Source: Halomonas stenophila (GTDB taxonomy: Bacteria > Pseudomonadota > Gammaproteobacteria > Pseudomonadales > Halomonadaceae). From it: 64,000 nt of DNA. Positions 1-7,971 of the stretch are shown here, piece after piece (position 1 is the first letter of the stretch; each line of letters begins with the position of its first letter). The position numbers were made by a program, and so were the translations under genes. The stretch lies in the NCBI RefSeq assembly GCF_014192275.1, contig NZ_JACHXR010000013.1, positions 1-64,000 on the forward strand, given 5' to 3'. The notes under the pieces were generated by a model. The model was not told where the DNA came from. It saw nothing but the letters and a program-made list of their open reading frames with translations, and ran no database searches.

Positions 1-156
1 GACTCGCGGACCACCTCGGTGGGCAGCGCGGCGATCCAGCGCTTCCTGCGCCCGGTGTGCTACCAGAACCTGCCCCAGGGCCTGCTGCCCGAGGCGCTGC
101 GCGACGGCAACCCGGCCGGCGTCAGCCGCCTGGTCGACGGCCGGCGCGAGGCCTGA
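1..156 (+). CDS. Aldehyde dehydrogenase, C-terminal fragment (alpha-ketoglutaric semialdehyde dehydrogenase type)
   Basis: Only the last 51 codons lie in the window; the gene begins upstream. The visible part contains [16 protein letters not shown] and a closing RLVDG segment. I recognise these as the C-terminal tail of the NADP-dependent 2,5-dioxovalerate (alpha-ketoglutaric semialdehyde) dehydrogenase group, which turns the last intermediate of non-phosphorylative pentose or hexarate breakdown into 2-oxoglutarate. The catalytic Cys and Glu lie outside the window and cannot be checked. The stop overlaps the ribosome site of the FAH-family gene 10 bases on, so the two are almost certainly co-transcribed and probably act in one sugar-acid pathway. 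Confidence 0.7.
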   Translation, partial: DSRTTSVGSAAIQRFLRPVCYQNLPQGLLPEALRDGNPAGVSRLVDGRREA

Positions 157-166
157 GGAGACGCCC

Positions 167-1330
167 ATGTCGCATACCATGACCTTCGCCCTGCCCGAGG
201 ATGCCGACCAGGCCCTGCTGGTCGGCCGGGTCTGGCGCGATGCGCCCCACCAGGGCCCGGCCCTGGTGGGGGTCCGTCGGGGCCGGGTCCTCGACATCAC
301 CGCCACCTGCGCCTGCATGGCCGACCTGCTCGACCGCGACGACGCGGTCGCGTTCGTGGCCTCGGTCGAGGGCGAGGACCTGGGCCCGGTCGAGGCGCTA
401 CTGGAGAATTCCCTGCGGGACACGCCCGAGGCGCCCTACCTGCTCGCCCCCTGCGACGTCCAGGCGATCAAGGCCTGCGGGGTGACCTTCGCGGTCAGCC
501 TGATGGAGCGAGTGATCGAGGAGCAGGCGGGCGGCGACCCCGCCCGGGCCGGCGAACTGCGCGCCGAGCTGCAGGCGCTGATCGGCGGCGACCTGTCGAG
601 AATCGTCCCCGGCTCCGAGGAGGCCATGGCCCTCAAGGTCGAGCTGCAGGCCCGTGGCGCCTGGTCGCAATACATGGAGGTGGGCATCGGCCCGGACGCC
701 GAGGTGTTCACCAAGGCCCAGCCGCTGTCGGCGGTGGGCTTCGGCCGCGGCGTGGGCCTCCATCCGGCCTCGCAGTGGAACAACCCGGAGCCGGAGATCG
801 TGCTGGCGGTGGACGCCGCCGGCCAGGCCAGGGGCGCCACGCTCGGCAACGACGTCAACCTGCGCGACGTCGAGGGCCGCAGCGCCCTGCTGCTGGGCAA
901 GGCCAAGGACAACAACGCCTCCTGCGCCCTCGGGCCGTTCATCCGCCTGTTCGACGACCGCTTCACCCTCGATACGGTGCGCCAGGCCCGGGTGTCGCTG
1001 CGCATCGAGGGCGCCGACGACGACTTCGTGCTGGAGGACGTCAGCGACATGGCCGAGATCAGCCGCGACCCGCTGGAGCTGGTCGGCCAGACCCTCGGCG
1101 CGCATCATCAGTACCCGGACGGCGTCATGCTGTTCCTGGGGACCATGTTCTCGCCGATCCAGGATCGCGACGGCGAGGGTCAGGGCTTCACGCATCACCT
1201 CGGCGACAGCGTGACCATCGCCACGCCCGCCCTGGGCGCGCTGGTCAACCGCGTCGACCGCTCGGACCGGCTGCCGCCCTGGACCTTCGGCATCCGCCAA
1301 TGGCAGGCCTTTCAGGCCCGACGGGGCTGA
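167..1330 (+). CDS. Fumarylacetoacetate hydrolase (FAH)-family enzyme, AraD1-like
   Basis: This is a 387-residue protein with an FAH-type C-terminal half. The run KAQPLSAVGFG, then GLHPASQWNNPEPEI with its acidic metal-binding residues, and later GNDVNLRDVEGR and KAKDNN match the longer FAH variants found in bacterial sugar-acid clusters. Those act on 2-keto-3-deoxy sugar acids in L-arabinose or D-xylose type oxidative routes. A GAGGAG ribosome site precedes ATG 167. Its position directly behind an alpha-ketoglutaric semialdehyde dehydrogenase supports a dehydratase role just upstream of that enzyme, but the exact substrate is inference. Confidence 0.75.
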   Translation: MSHTMTFALPEDADQALLVGRVWRDAPHQGPALVGVRRGRVLDITATCACMADLLDRDDAVAFVASVEGEDLGPVEALLENSLRDTPEAPYLLAPCDVQAIKACGVTFAVSLMERVIEEQAGGDPARAGELRAELQALIGGDLSRIVPGSEEAMALKVELQARGAWSQYMEVGIGPDAEVFTKAQPLSAVGFGRGVGLHPASQWNNPEPEIVLAVDAAGQARGATLGNDVNLRDVEGRSALLLGKAKDNNASCALGPFIRLFDDRFTLDTVRQARVSLRIEGADDDFVLEDVSDMAEISRDPLELVGQTLGAHHQYPDGVMLFLGTMFSPIQDRDGEGQGFTHHLGDSVTIATPALGALVNRVDRSDRLPPWTFGIRQWQAFQARRG

Positions 1331-1385
1331 CACGCGTCCTCGCCGCCTGATCGGAGCGGAGAATATGAGGTATCCTTGGCGACGG

Positions 1386-1421
1386 CCGCCGTCGTGTGCC
1401 TCGCGCACGCCTCGACGGCGG
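1386..1421 (+). terminator. GC-rich hairpin after the FAH-family gene
   Basis: A 9-bp stem (CCGCCGTCG with CGACGGCGG) encloses a second small GTGC/GCAC pairing. It lies between the FAH gene and the phosphoesterase. There is no T tract, so it may only stall transcription or protect the message end. Confidence 0.35.
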
Positions 1422-1443
1422 TCCGTCCAGCGAAGGAAGGCTC

Positions 1444-2388
1444 ATGTTCGACCTCATCGGTGATATCCACGGCTACGCCACCCCGCTAAGGAAGCTGCTC
1501 GAGCGGCTCGACTACCGCGAGCGCGGCGGTGTCTGGTCACATCCCGCGCGTCGGGTGATCTTCCTCGGCGACTTCGTCGACCGCGGACCGGAACAGGCCG
1601 AGGTGGTCCGCATCGCCCGCGCGATGGTCGACGCCGGCCACGCCCTGGCCGTGATGGGCAATCATGAGTTCAATGCCGTGACCTGGGCCACCCCGGACCC
1701 GTCCCGACCGGGCGAGACGCTGCGCCGCCACTCGCCGAAGCACCGACGCCAGCATCAGGCCTATCTCGACCAGGTCGGCGAGGGCAGTCCCCTGCACCGT
1801 GACCATATCGCCTGGTTCAGGACGCTGCCGCTCTACCTCGACCTCCCCGGGCTGCGTGTCGTCCACGCCTGCTGGCACCCGCCCTCCCTGGAGACGCTTG
1901 CCTCGCGACTCGATGACGAAGGCCGAATCCCGCCCGCGGCCTGGCCCGAGCTGGTGCGCGAGGGCAGCGCCCCCTTCGAGGCGGTGGAGACCCTGCTCAA
2001 GGGACTCGAGGTGGAACTGCCGGCCGGGTACGAGTTCCTCGACAAGGACGGCAACCCCCGCCGTCGGGTGCGCACGCGCTGGTGGGAACTCGACCGGCTC
2101 ACCTACCGTGACCTCGCCCTGGTGCCGCCGGAGGCCATCGAGGAGATCCCCCACGAGCCCATCCCCGGGGATGTGCTGCCGGGCTATGAGGGCAGCAAGC
2201 CGCTGTTCGTGGGGCACTACTGGCTCAGCGGCACGCCGCGCCCCCTCACCCCGCAGATCGCCTGCCTGGACTACAGCATCGCCGCCTCCCCTGCCTCGCA
2301 CGGTGAGGGGGGCAGCAAGCTGTGCGCCTATCGCTGGGACGGCGAGAAGCAATTGCAGGCCGAGCACTTCGTCTGGGTCACCCCCTGA
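1444..2388 (+). CDS. Calcineurin-like metallophosphoesterase
   Basis: This 314-residue soluble protein has the metallophosphoesterase signature in order: GDIHG near residue 6, GDFVDRGPEQ near 40, GNHEFN near 75, and later GHYW supplying a metal ligand. These residues bind two metal ions and hydrolyse phosphoester or pyrophosphate bonds. The spacing resembles PrpA/ApaH-type serine/threonine phosphatases and dinucleotide polyphosphatases; the substrate cannot be told from sequence. An in-frame ATG exists 16 codons upstream (1396), but GAAGGAAGG at 1433-1440 and the family start MFDLIGDIHG favour ATG 1444. Confidence 0.85.
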   Translation: MFDLIGDIHGYATPLRKLLERLDYRERGGVWSHPARRVIFLGDFVDRGPEQAEVVRIARAMVDAGHALAVMGNHEFNAVTWATPDPSRPGETLRRHSPKHRRQHQAYLDQVGEGSPLHRDHIAWFRTLPLYLDLPGLRVVHACWHPPSLETLASRLDDEGRIPPAAWPELVREGSAPFEAVETLLKGLEVELPAGYEFLDKDGNPRRRVRTRWWELDRLTYRDLALVPPEAIEEIPHEPIPGDVLPGYEGSKPLFVGHYWLSGTPRPLTPQIACLDYSIAASPASHGEGGSKLCAYRWDGEKQLQAEHFVWVTP

Positions 2389-2471
2389 ACGGTGTTGACG
2401 GACCGAGCCCGGCCTGTAGAGTCGGTCTCTTCTTTATCCTCCCCCAGACCATCACAGCCACGGAGCGACGC

Positions 2472-3275
2472 ATGGCAACAAGGAAAGGACCCAAGTTCTA
2501 TGTCGTCTGGGTCGGCCGTCAGACCGGGATCTTCACCTCCTGGGCCGAATGCAACCGCCAGGTGAAGGGCTACCCCAAGGCCCGTTACAAGTCCTTCTCG
2601 ACCCGAGAGGATGCCGACGCCGCCTTCGCGAAAGGCCCTCGGGGTGCCGTCCCCGCCAAGAAGGCGAAGGCATCGGGCAGCGTGGGCTCGGCGTCGGCGG
2701 GACGCACGGCACGCCGACAGACTGCGCCAGATACCCCGACCGCACCAGGCAAGACCTTTGACACGGAGATCTACTGCGACGGTGCCTGTGAGCCCAACCC
2801 CGGGGATGCCGGGTCGGGCATGGCCATCTACCGCAATGGCACCCTGGACGAGCTCTGGTATGGGCTCCACAACCCGAGGGGGACCAACAACACCGCCGAG
2901 TTGAATGCCTTTCACCAGGCGCTCCGCGTGGCCCGGGAGGAGATCACCCGGGGAGCCTCCGTGCGGATCCATTGCGACTCCACCTACACCATCAACGCCA
3001 TCACCAAGTGGGCCAGCGGGTGGAAGAAGCGCGGCTGGAAGAAGGCCGATGGCCAGGCGATCAAGAACCCCGAGATCATTCAGCCCACCCATGCCCTCTA
3101 TGAAAGCCTCAAGTCGGCGGTGACCATCGCCCACGTCAAGGGCCACGCCGGCGTCGAAGGCAACGAGCTGGCAGACCGTATGGCCATGTATGGGGCCGAC
3201 CAGCAGGAGCGCGACTTCTGCCGTTATCGGGACAGCGACTGCGCGGCGGATATCCTCAAGCTCAAGCGAGGGTGA
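2472..3275 (+). CDS. Ribonuclease H with N-terminal viroplasmin domain
   Basis: This 267-residue protein has two parts joined by an Ala/Lys-rich linker. Residues 1-55 carry the caulimovirus viroplasmin / RNase H1 N-terminal domain (FYVVWVGRQTGIFTSW and KSFSTREDADAAF), which binds RNA-DNA hybrid. From about residue 95 comes an RNase HI fold with all four catalytic acids visible: YCDGACEPNP, NNTAELNAF, HCDSTYTIN and GNELADRMA. It should cut RNA in RNA-DNA hybrids. ATG 2472 is chosen because the family start MATRKGPKFYVVW lies there; upstream in-frame codons read non-family sequence. Confidence 0.9.
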   Translation: MATRKGPKFYVVWVGRQTGIFTSWAECNRQVKGYPKARYKSFSTREDADAAFAKGPRGAVPAKKAKASGSVGSASAGRTARRQTAPDTPTAPGKTFDTEIYCDGACEPNPGDAGSGMAIYRNGTLDELWYGLHNPRGTNNTAELNAFHQALRVAREEITRGASVRIHCDSTYTINAITKWASGWKKRGWKKADGQAIKNPEIIQPTHALYESLKSAVTIAHVKGHAGVEGNELADRMAMYGADQQERDFCRYRDSDCAADILKLKRG

Positions 3276-3453
3276 TACCGGCATAGGCAGGAGCCCGGTA
3301 ACAGGGAAAGGGCCAGGAGTCATTACAGGGAACGCGCCAGGCAGTAGGAGAAAAGTAAGCCTTTGCGTAACAGTTTGTGTACTACTGTTACAAGAGAAGT
3401 CAGCGACAGCTTCATTAGCATGACAGTTTTCTCCCTGGACTGGAGGTGGTCCA
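3276..3453 (+). other. AT-richer intergenic stretch with an inverted repeat
   Basis: No gene seen. GTAACAG (3367-3373) and CTGTTAC (3385-3391) form a perfect 7-bp inverted repeat with an 11-base spacer, fitting a dimeric repressor site or a small RNA hairpin. Base composition is clearly less GC-rich than the genes on either side. Confidence 0.4.
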
Positions 3454-3669
3454 ATGCACACCCAGTACGCCGCCAACCCGACTCGCCGCCCTTCCGGAAT
3501 CGCCGCCCTTCATCTGACGGCCCGCACCATCGCCACTTCTCGTCGCGATCAAGACGATGGCCCGATGACCGTAGAGCAACTGGCCAATGCGCGACGAGAG
3601 GTCGAATACCTGGCCAGGCGCAACGGCATGAAAGAGCCTCTGCTACAGATATGGACTGTGCGCAGCTAG
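3454..3669 (+). CDS. Small hypothetical protein
   Basis: A 71-codon ORF with a good ribosome site (GGAGGTGG just before ATG 3454). The C-terminal half, MTVEQLANARREVEYLARRNG onward, looks like an amphipathic helix, which supports real coding. The N-terminal half is low in recognisable features. I do not recognise a family. Confidence 0.4.
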   Translation: MHTQYAANPTRRPSGIAALHLTARTIATSRRDQDDGPMTVEQLANARREVEYLARRNGMKEPLLQIWTVRS

Positions 3670-3818
3670 AGTGCCGGGGGCACGCAGGGCATTGGTGAGC
3701 GAGACTCGTCAAACGGCTTTTCAAGCGTTGGCGCATCCATACGCCTGTCGGCCATCCGGCTCCTTGTCCGCTCGACAGGGAGGTTGACATGCCGGGCCAC
3801 GCTGTTTAGCTTCGTATC

Positions 3819-3870
3819 AGCGCCGATTTGAATCTCAGCTTGCGGGCGCTCTACAAGTCCAGCTAAAGCG
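3819..3870 (+). promoter_or_regulatory. SAM-II-type riboswitch aptamer, copy 1
   Basis: The segment carries the conserved pieces of the SAM-II S-adenosylmethionine aptamer in order: GATTTGA at 3825-3831, CTTGC at 3839-3843 and AGCTAAAG at 3861-3868. Stem P1 is visible as AGCGCC (3819-3824) with GGCGCT (3845-3850), and CTTG can pair with CAAG at 3853-3856 as in known members. It is followed by mutually exclusive pairings: GCTAAAGCG with CGCTTTAGC (antiterminator), or CCCGCT with AGCGGG (terminator). Binding of SAM to the 3' strand should therefore end transcription. SAM-V, which shares this core, is the main alternative. Confidence 0.75.
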
Positions 3871-3881
3871 ACCGCCGGAGG

Positions 3882-3912
3882 CCCGCTTTAGCACATGCTG
3901 AGCGGGTTTTTT
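3882..3912 (+). terminator. Riboswitch-linked intrinsic terminator
   Basis: The stem CCCGCT/AGCGGG, with an inner AGC/GCT pairing, is followed by a run of six T. Its left arm overlaps the segment CGCTTTAGC, which could instead pair with GCTAAAGCG in the 3' strand of the first aptamer. This is the expected layout for a SAM-off transcription switch. Confidence 0.7.
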
Positions 3913-3932
3913 GTTGCCCGGGATCCGGGCGG

Positions 3933-3983
3933 CCGCCGATTTAAGCACCAACTTGCGGGCGGGATAGAAATACAGCTAAAGCG
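3933..3983 (+). promoter_or_regulatory. SAM-II-type riboswitch aptamer, copy 2
   Basis: This is a second aptamer, 37 of 49 positions identical to the first over the shared block (3822-3870 against 3935-3983). The conserved pieces are GATTTAA, CTTGC and CAGCTAAAG. P1 is CCGCC (3933-3937) with GGCGG (3958-3962), so P1 is kept by different bases than in copy 1. No terminator follows. Instead CTCCT (3992-3996) and CCCCTG (3999-4004) can pair with AGGAG (4036-4040) and CAGGGG (4027-4032), hiding the ribosome site of the ORF at 4047. GCGGC at 3981-3985 can pair with GCCGC at 4016-4020 as the competing form, suggesting translational control. Confidence 0.75.
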
Positions 3984-4046
3984 GCGCACGGCTCCTCTCC
4001 CCTGGGTCGGCGCTTGCCGCCCAACGCAGGGGACCAGGAGACCGAC

Positions 4047-4301
4047 ATGAGCTATCACCCCCGCCCCTCGAGGGGCCTGCAATGCCCTACCGCCACCCAC
4101 CGCCCTCTCACCGGCTCCCGCCTCAAGGCCGCCGAACTGCTGTCGAGCCTGGCCCAGGATGACCTCGTCCGCCCGGAACTTCGCAACGATGTCCTGCTCT
4201 CCGGCGAGCGGCCCCCGTACCCAGGCCGGACATCGACCGACCAGCATCGGCGACGGGAGAGGGAGTACCGGGATGCGCGCTTCGGCGACGGAGACACGTG
4301 A
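4047..4301 (+). CDS. Hypothetical protein under tandem SAM-riboswitch control
   Basis: An 84-codon ORF with ribosome site AGGAG at 4036-4040 and ATG 4047. The product is polar and rich in Arg, Pro and Ser, with one plausible helix around residues 22-40 (GSRLKAAELLSSLAQDDLV). No signal peptide, membrane segment or known family is visible, and nothing links it to methionine synthesis, the usual job of SAM-II targets. It may be a genuine small protein, or a scar left after a methionine gene was lost behind the riboswitches. Downstream there is only the minus-strand tRNA-Ala. Confidence 0.5.
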   Translation: MSYHPRPSRGLQCPTATHRPLTGSRLKAAELLSSLAQDDLVRPELRNDVLLSGERPPYPGRTSTDQHRRREREYRDARFGDGDT

Positions 4302-4396
4302 ATACCCGGAGCTGGGCGTGGCGGGGCTGCTGGGAGCGAGCCGACCGGCAAAAGCGGTGTGGAGTTTTTCGGGAAATTTTCGGGTTTTTTTACGGA

Positions 4397-4436
4397 CACA
4401 CGAAAAAGCCGCCTGGAGCATGGCACCAGGCGGCTG
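4397..4436 (-). terminator. Terminator of tRNA-Ala transcript
   Basis: Read on the minus strand, GCCGCCTGG pairs with CCAGGCGGC and is followed by TTTTTCG. It lies about 17 bases past the 3' end of tRNA-Ala. Confidence 0.85.
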
Positions 4437-4452
4437 ATTCGTAGAAGCTTGT

Positions 4453-4528
4453 TGGTGGAGCCTAGCGGGATCGAACCGCTGACCTCAACACTGCCAGTGT
4501 TGCGCTCTCCCAGCTGAGCTAAGGCCCC
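4453..4528 (-). tRNA. tRNA-Ala (anticodon GGC)
   Basis: A 76-base cloverleaf on the minus strand, with CCA encoded. The acceptor stem GGGGCCT pairs with AGGCTCC and includes the G3-U70 wobble that marks alanine tRNAs. The anticodon stem CAACA/TGTTG holds the loop CTGGCAG with anticodon GGC. The T-arm is GCGGTTCGATCCCGC. Confidence 0.97.
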
Positions 4529-4567
4529 ACGCTGTCTCGCCGTTTCTGCCTTGCGAGAACGAGGCAC

Positions 4568-4596
4568 ATCTTACGCCCTGATCACCGAGCCGTCAA
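4568..4596 (-). promoter_or_regulatory. Sigma-70 promoter of tRNA-Ala
   Basis: On the minus strand, TTGACG (4591-4596) and TAAGAT (4568-4573) are separated by 17 bases. The -10 element lies 39 bases upstream of the tRNA 5' end. Confidence 0.75.
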
Positions 4597-4763
4597 CCCA
4601 GCCATGAGAAAAATCATTCCTGAGACTGACACCAATTCCCCTTAGGATGATGTTGTGCCACGCTTAGGACATCGTGAGCCACCCGGGATGGCGAGCAGCG
4701 CGCCAGCGTCATGCCGTGGCAAGTCTCCCCATCCATTCTCAACTTCGTTCAGGAGCACCTGCC

Positions 4764-5411
4764 TTGATCAGGGTTCTCGTTGCCGATGATCATCACCTCG
4801 TTAGGACCAGCATCGCCCACCTGCTGAATGCCGAGGCCGACATCAGCGTGGTCGGCGAGGCCGCGGACGGCGAGGAGGCCATCCGACAGGCGCGCCAGCT
4901 CAAGCCGGATATCGTGCTGATGGATATCCGCATGCCCGGCATCGGGGGACTGGAGGCCACGCGCAAGATCCACCGCTTCACCAGCGACGTCCGCATCCTG
5001 GTGCTGACGGCCTTCCTCGAGGAGGCCTTCGCCCAGCGACTGCTGGAGGCCGGCGCCCACGGCTTCATCAGCAAGGGCTGCCAGCAGGACGAGATGGTCC
5101 AGGCGATCCGCGGGGTCTTCGCCGGCCAACGCTACGTCAGCCCGGAGATCGCCCAGCGCCTGGTGCTGTCGCGCATCGATTCCAGCGACAACCCCTTCGA
5201 CCAGCTCTCCCAGCGCGAGCTGCAGGTGGCGATGATGATCGTCAACTGCCAGAAGGTGGCCGACATCGCCGACCGCATGTTCCTGAGCCCCAAGACCGTC
5301 AATACCTATCGGTACCGCATCTTCGAGAAGCTCGGCGTGCATTCCGACGTGGAGCTGACCCACCTGGGACTGCGTCATGGCCTGGTGGACGGCTTCAGCG
5401 AGGTGGAATGA
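4764..5411 (+). CDS. gacA: Response regulator GacA/UvrY
   Basis: This 215-residue NarL/FixJ-type response regulator opens with IRVLVADDHHLVR, has the phospho-acceptor Asp in DIVLMDIRMPGIGGLEATRK, the conserved Lys in FISKG, and a C-terminal LuxR-type helix-turn-helix (LSQRELQVAMMIV to SPKTVNTYRYRIFEKLGV). GacA is phosphorylated by the GacS sensor kinase and in relatives switches on Csr/Rsm small RNAs. The start is the unusual TTG 4764: AGGAG lies 8 bases ahead, and family members begin exactly at IRVLV. The upstream ATG at 4674 would add 30 non-family residues. The order gacA-uvrC-pgsA is the conserved gammaproteobacterial arrangement. Confidence 0.95.
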   Translation: MIRVLVADDHHLVRTSIAHLLNAEADISVVGEAADGEEAIRQARQLKPDIVLMDIRMPGIGGLEATRKIHRFTSDVRILVLTAFLEEAFAQRLLEAGAHGFISKGCQQDEMVQAIRGVFAGQRYVSPEIAQRLVLSRIDSSDNPFDQLSQRELQVAMMIVNCQKVADIADRMFLSPKTVNTYRYRIFEKLGVHSDVELTHLGLRHGLVDGFSEVE

Positions 5412-5471
5412 CCCGCCCGGTGGCGGGTCTGATAGGATGACACTCCCGTTTCATCCACCACCGGCGCCGCG

Positions 5472-7286
5472 ATGAGTTTCGATTCCCGTCATTTCCTCGA
5501 TACCGTCACCGAGTCCCCGGGGGTCTATCGCATGCTCGACGAGCAGGGCGAGATCCTCTACGTGGGCAAGGCTCGCCGGCTCAAGGCGCGCCTGGCCAGC
5601 TACTTCCGGGGCGCCCTGAACACCAAGACCCAGGCGCTGGTCTCGCGCATCGCCGACATCCAGGTCACGGTCACCAACAGCGAGACCGAGGCACTGCTGC
5701 TCGAGCAGACGCTGATCAAGGAACAGCGCCCGCCCTACAACATCCTGCTGCGCGACGACAAGTCCTACCCCTTCGTCTTCGTCACCGACCGTCACCCCTT
5801 CCCCGCCCTGGAGTACAAGCGCGCCCGCACGCGCCACGACGACGGTCGCTACCTGGGCCCCTACCCCAGCAGCGGTGCGGTGCGCGAGAGCCTGTCGCTG
5901 ATGCAGAAGATCTTCCGCATCCGCAACTGCGAGGACAGCGTCTTCGCCCATCGCACCCGACCCTGCCTGCAATACCAGATCGGCCGCTGCAGCGCGCCCT
6001 GTGTCGGCTATATCGGCGAGGAGGAGTATCGCCGCGACCTGGAGCATGCGGTGCAGTGCCTGGAGGGCAAGAGCGAGGCGGTGACCCGCGAGCTGACCCG
6101 GGACATGGAGGCGGCCAGCCAGGCGCTGGACTTCGAGGAGGCGGCCCGGCTGCGCGACCAGATCCAGCACCTCCGCCAGCTGCAGCAGCGCCAGTTCGTC
6201 GATACCGGCGGCGGCGACGCCGACGTCTTCGCCCTGGCCACGCGCCCCGGGGCGCTGTGCATCTCGGTGCTGACGGTGCGCCAGGGTCGCCTGCTCGGCG
6301 CCCGCCACCACGAGCCCGCCAACGGCCTGGACCTGGGCCCCGAGGCCCTGCTCGGCGACTTCGTCAGCCAGTTCTACCTGGGGCAGAGCCGGGAGATCCC
6401 CGCCGAGGTGATCACCAGCCACCCGCTGCCCGACGCCGCCCTGATCGCTCGCGCCCTGGGCGAGCGTGCCGGCAGGCGGATCCGCGTCACCGACCAGGTC
6501 CGTGGCCACCGCGCCCAGTGGCGCGAGCTCGCCCGCACCAACGCCGAGCAGCAGCTGGCCGGCCAATTGGCCAGCCAGAACCAGCTCGCCAGGCGCTTCG
6601 AGGCCCTGCGCGAGGCGCTCGCCCTGGCGACCACGCCGGTACGCCTGGAGTGCTTCGACATCAGCCATAGCCATGGCGAGGCCACGGTGGCCTCCTGCGT
6701 GGTGTTCGATGCCAGCGGCCCGCGCAAGTCGGACTACCGGCGCTTCAACATCGAGGGCGTGGAAGCCGGCGACGACTACGCCGCCATGCGCCAGGCGCTG
6801 ACCCGCCGCTTCCGGCGGCTGAAGGAGGGCGAGGGCGAACGCCCGGACATCCTCATCGTCGATGGCGGCAAGGGGCAGCTCAACATGGCCCGGGAGGTGT
6901 TCGCCAACCTCGGGGTCACCGGCGTGCGACTGCTCGGGGTCGCCAAGGGCACCACCCGCAAGGCCGGGCTGGAGACCCTGTTCATCGAGACCGTGGACCG
7001 CACCCTCGACCTGGACGGCACCTCACCGGCCCTGCACCTGCTGCAGCACATCCGCGACGAGTCGCACCGCTTCGCCATCGCCGGCCACCGCGCGAGGCGC
7101 GACAAGGCGCGGCGCACCTCCACCCTGCAGGAGATCCCCGGCGTCGGCCCGCGGCGTCGCCGCGAGCTGTTGCGCTTCTTCGGCGGCCTGCAGGGGGTCA
7201 AGCAGGCCAGTCGGGAGGAGCTCGCCCGGGTGCCCGGCATCAGCGCCACCCTGGCCGAGGCGATTCATCGTGCCCTGCATGGATGA
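5472..7286 (+). CDS. uvrC: Excinuclease ABC subunit C
   Basis: UvrC makes both incisions around bulky DNA lesions marked by UvrA-UvrB. This 604-residue protein is of usual length. The N-terminal GIY-YIG nuclease is visible (SPGVYRMLDEQGEILYVGKA, residues 15-34), followed by a UVR domain that contacts UvrB (about 200-235, QALDFEEAARLRDQI), an RNase H-like nuclease with ECFDISHSHGEATVAS and IVDGGKGQL, and C-terminal helix-hairpin-helix motifs (IPGVGPRRRRELLRFFGG and VPGISATLAEAI). The gene follows gacA by 60 bases and precedes pgsA. Confidence 0.97.
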   Translation: MSFDSRHFLDTVTESPGVYRMLDEQGEILYVGKARRLKARLASYFRGALNTKTQALVSRIADIQVTVTNSETEALLLEQTLIKEQRPPYNILLRDDKSYPFVFVTDRHPFPALEYKRARTRHDDGRYLGPYPSSGAVRESLSLMQKIFRIRNCEDSVFAHRTRPCLQYQIGRCSAPCVGYIGEEEYRRDLEHAVQCLEGKSEAVTRELTRDMEAASQALDFEEAARLRDQIQHLRQLQQRQFVDTGGGDADVFALATRPGALCISVLTVRQGRLLGARHHEPANGLDLGPEALLGDFVSQFYLGQSREIPAEVITSHPLPDAALIARALGERAGRRIRVTDQVRGHRAQWRELARTNAEQQLAGQLASQNQLARRFEALREALALATTPVRLECFDISHSHGEATVASCVVFDASGPRKSDYRRFNIEGVEAGDDYAAMRQALTRRFRRLKEGEGERPDILIVDGGKGQLNMAREVFANLGVTGVRLLGVAKGTTRKAGLETLFIETVDRTLDLDGTSPALHLLQHIRDESHRFAIAGHRARRDKARRTSTLQEIPGVGPRRRRELLRFFGGLQGVKQASREELARVPGISATLAEAIHRALHG

Positions 7287-7359
7287 GCGCGGCCAAGCTG
7301 GATAGAATAGCCCGACTCTCGGCATCCCCTCTCCATACAGGCAAGGACCGCAGCTTCCG

Positions 7360-7908
7360 ATGAACATCCCCAATATCCTGACCCTGGCCAGAATCATCTT
7401 CATCCCGCTGCTGGTGGTGCTGTTCTATCTGCCCCTCTCCTGGAGCATGCCGCTCGCCGCGGGACTGTTCGCCCTGGCCTCGGTGACCGACTGGCTGGAC
7501 GGCTACCTGGCCCGGCGCTGGGACCAGTCCACGCCCTTCGGCGCCTTCCTCGATCCGGTGGCCGACAAGCTGATGGTCGCCGTGGCCCTGGCCCTGCTCA
7601 TCGAACGCTACGACGCCAGCTGGCTGACCCTGCCGGCGCTGGTCATCATCGGCCGCGAGATCGTCATCTCGGCGCTGCGCGAATGGATGGCCGAGATGGG
7701 CAAGCGTGGCACGGTGGCGGTGTCCTGGATCGGCAAGTTCAAGACCAGCCTGCAGATGATCGCCCTGCTGCTGCTGCTGGCCTTCGCCCCGGGCACGCCC
7801 GTCGCCATGCTGGGCGTCGCGACCCTCTATGTGGCCGCCCTGCTGACGCTGTGGTCGATGATCGACTACCTGCGCTCCGCCTGGCCGCACCTGAGCCGCT
7901 CGATGTGA
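7360..7908 (+). CDS. pgsA: CDP-diacylglycerol--glycerol-3-phosphate 3-phosphatidyltransferase
   Basis: PgsA makes phosphatidylglycerophosphate, the committed step to phosphatidylglycerol and cardiolipin, in the inner membrane. The 182-residue protein has the CDP-alcohol phosphatidyltransferase signature [27 protein letters not shown], where the D...DG...AR...G...D...D residues bind metal and substrate (residues about 46-71), plus several hydrophobic helices. It begins [11 protein letters not shown], as in the family. It sits 73 bases after uvrC, the classic order, and ends just ahead of the tRNA-Gly promoter. Confidence 0.95.
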   Translation: MNIPNILTLARIIFIPLLVVLFYLPLSWSMPLAAGLFALASVTDWLDGYLARRWDQSTPFGAFLDPVADKLMVAVALALLIERYDASWLTLPALVIIGREIVISALREWMAEMGKRGTVAVSWIGKFKTSLQMIALLLLLAFAPGTPVAMLGVATLYVAALLTLWSMIDYLRSAWPHLSRSM

Positions 7909-7928
7909 CGGCAGGCCGCGAAAAGCGT

Positions 7929-7956
7929 TTGACAGTCACCGACTTATCCGTATAAT
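7929..7956 (+). promoter_or_regulatory. Consensus sigma-70 promoter of the tRNA-Gly-Cys-Leu operon
   Basis: Perfect TTGACA (7929-7934) and perfect TATAAT (7951-7956) with a 16-base spacer, followed by GCGTCC, a GC-rich discriminator typical of stringently controlled tRNA promoters. The first tRNA starts 15 bases further on. Confidence 0.92.
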
Positions 7957-7971
7957 GCGTCCTCGAGTCAG

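Noticed and set aside
3822..3983. The pair of 49-base repeats as integron attC sites or a small mobile element
   Set aside because: No GTTRRRY core, no integrase or transposase, and the conserved blocks fit the SAM-II aptamer with compensatory stem changes.
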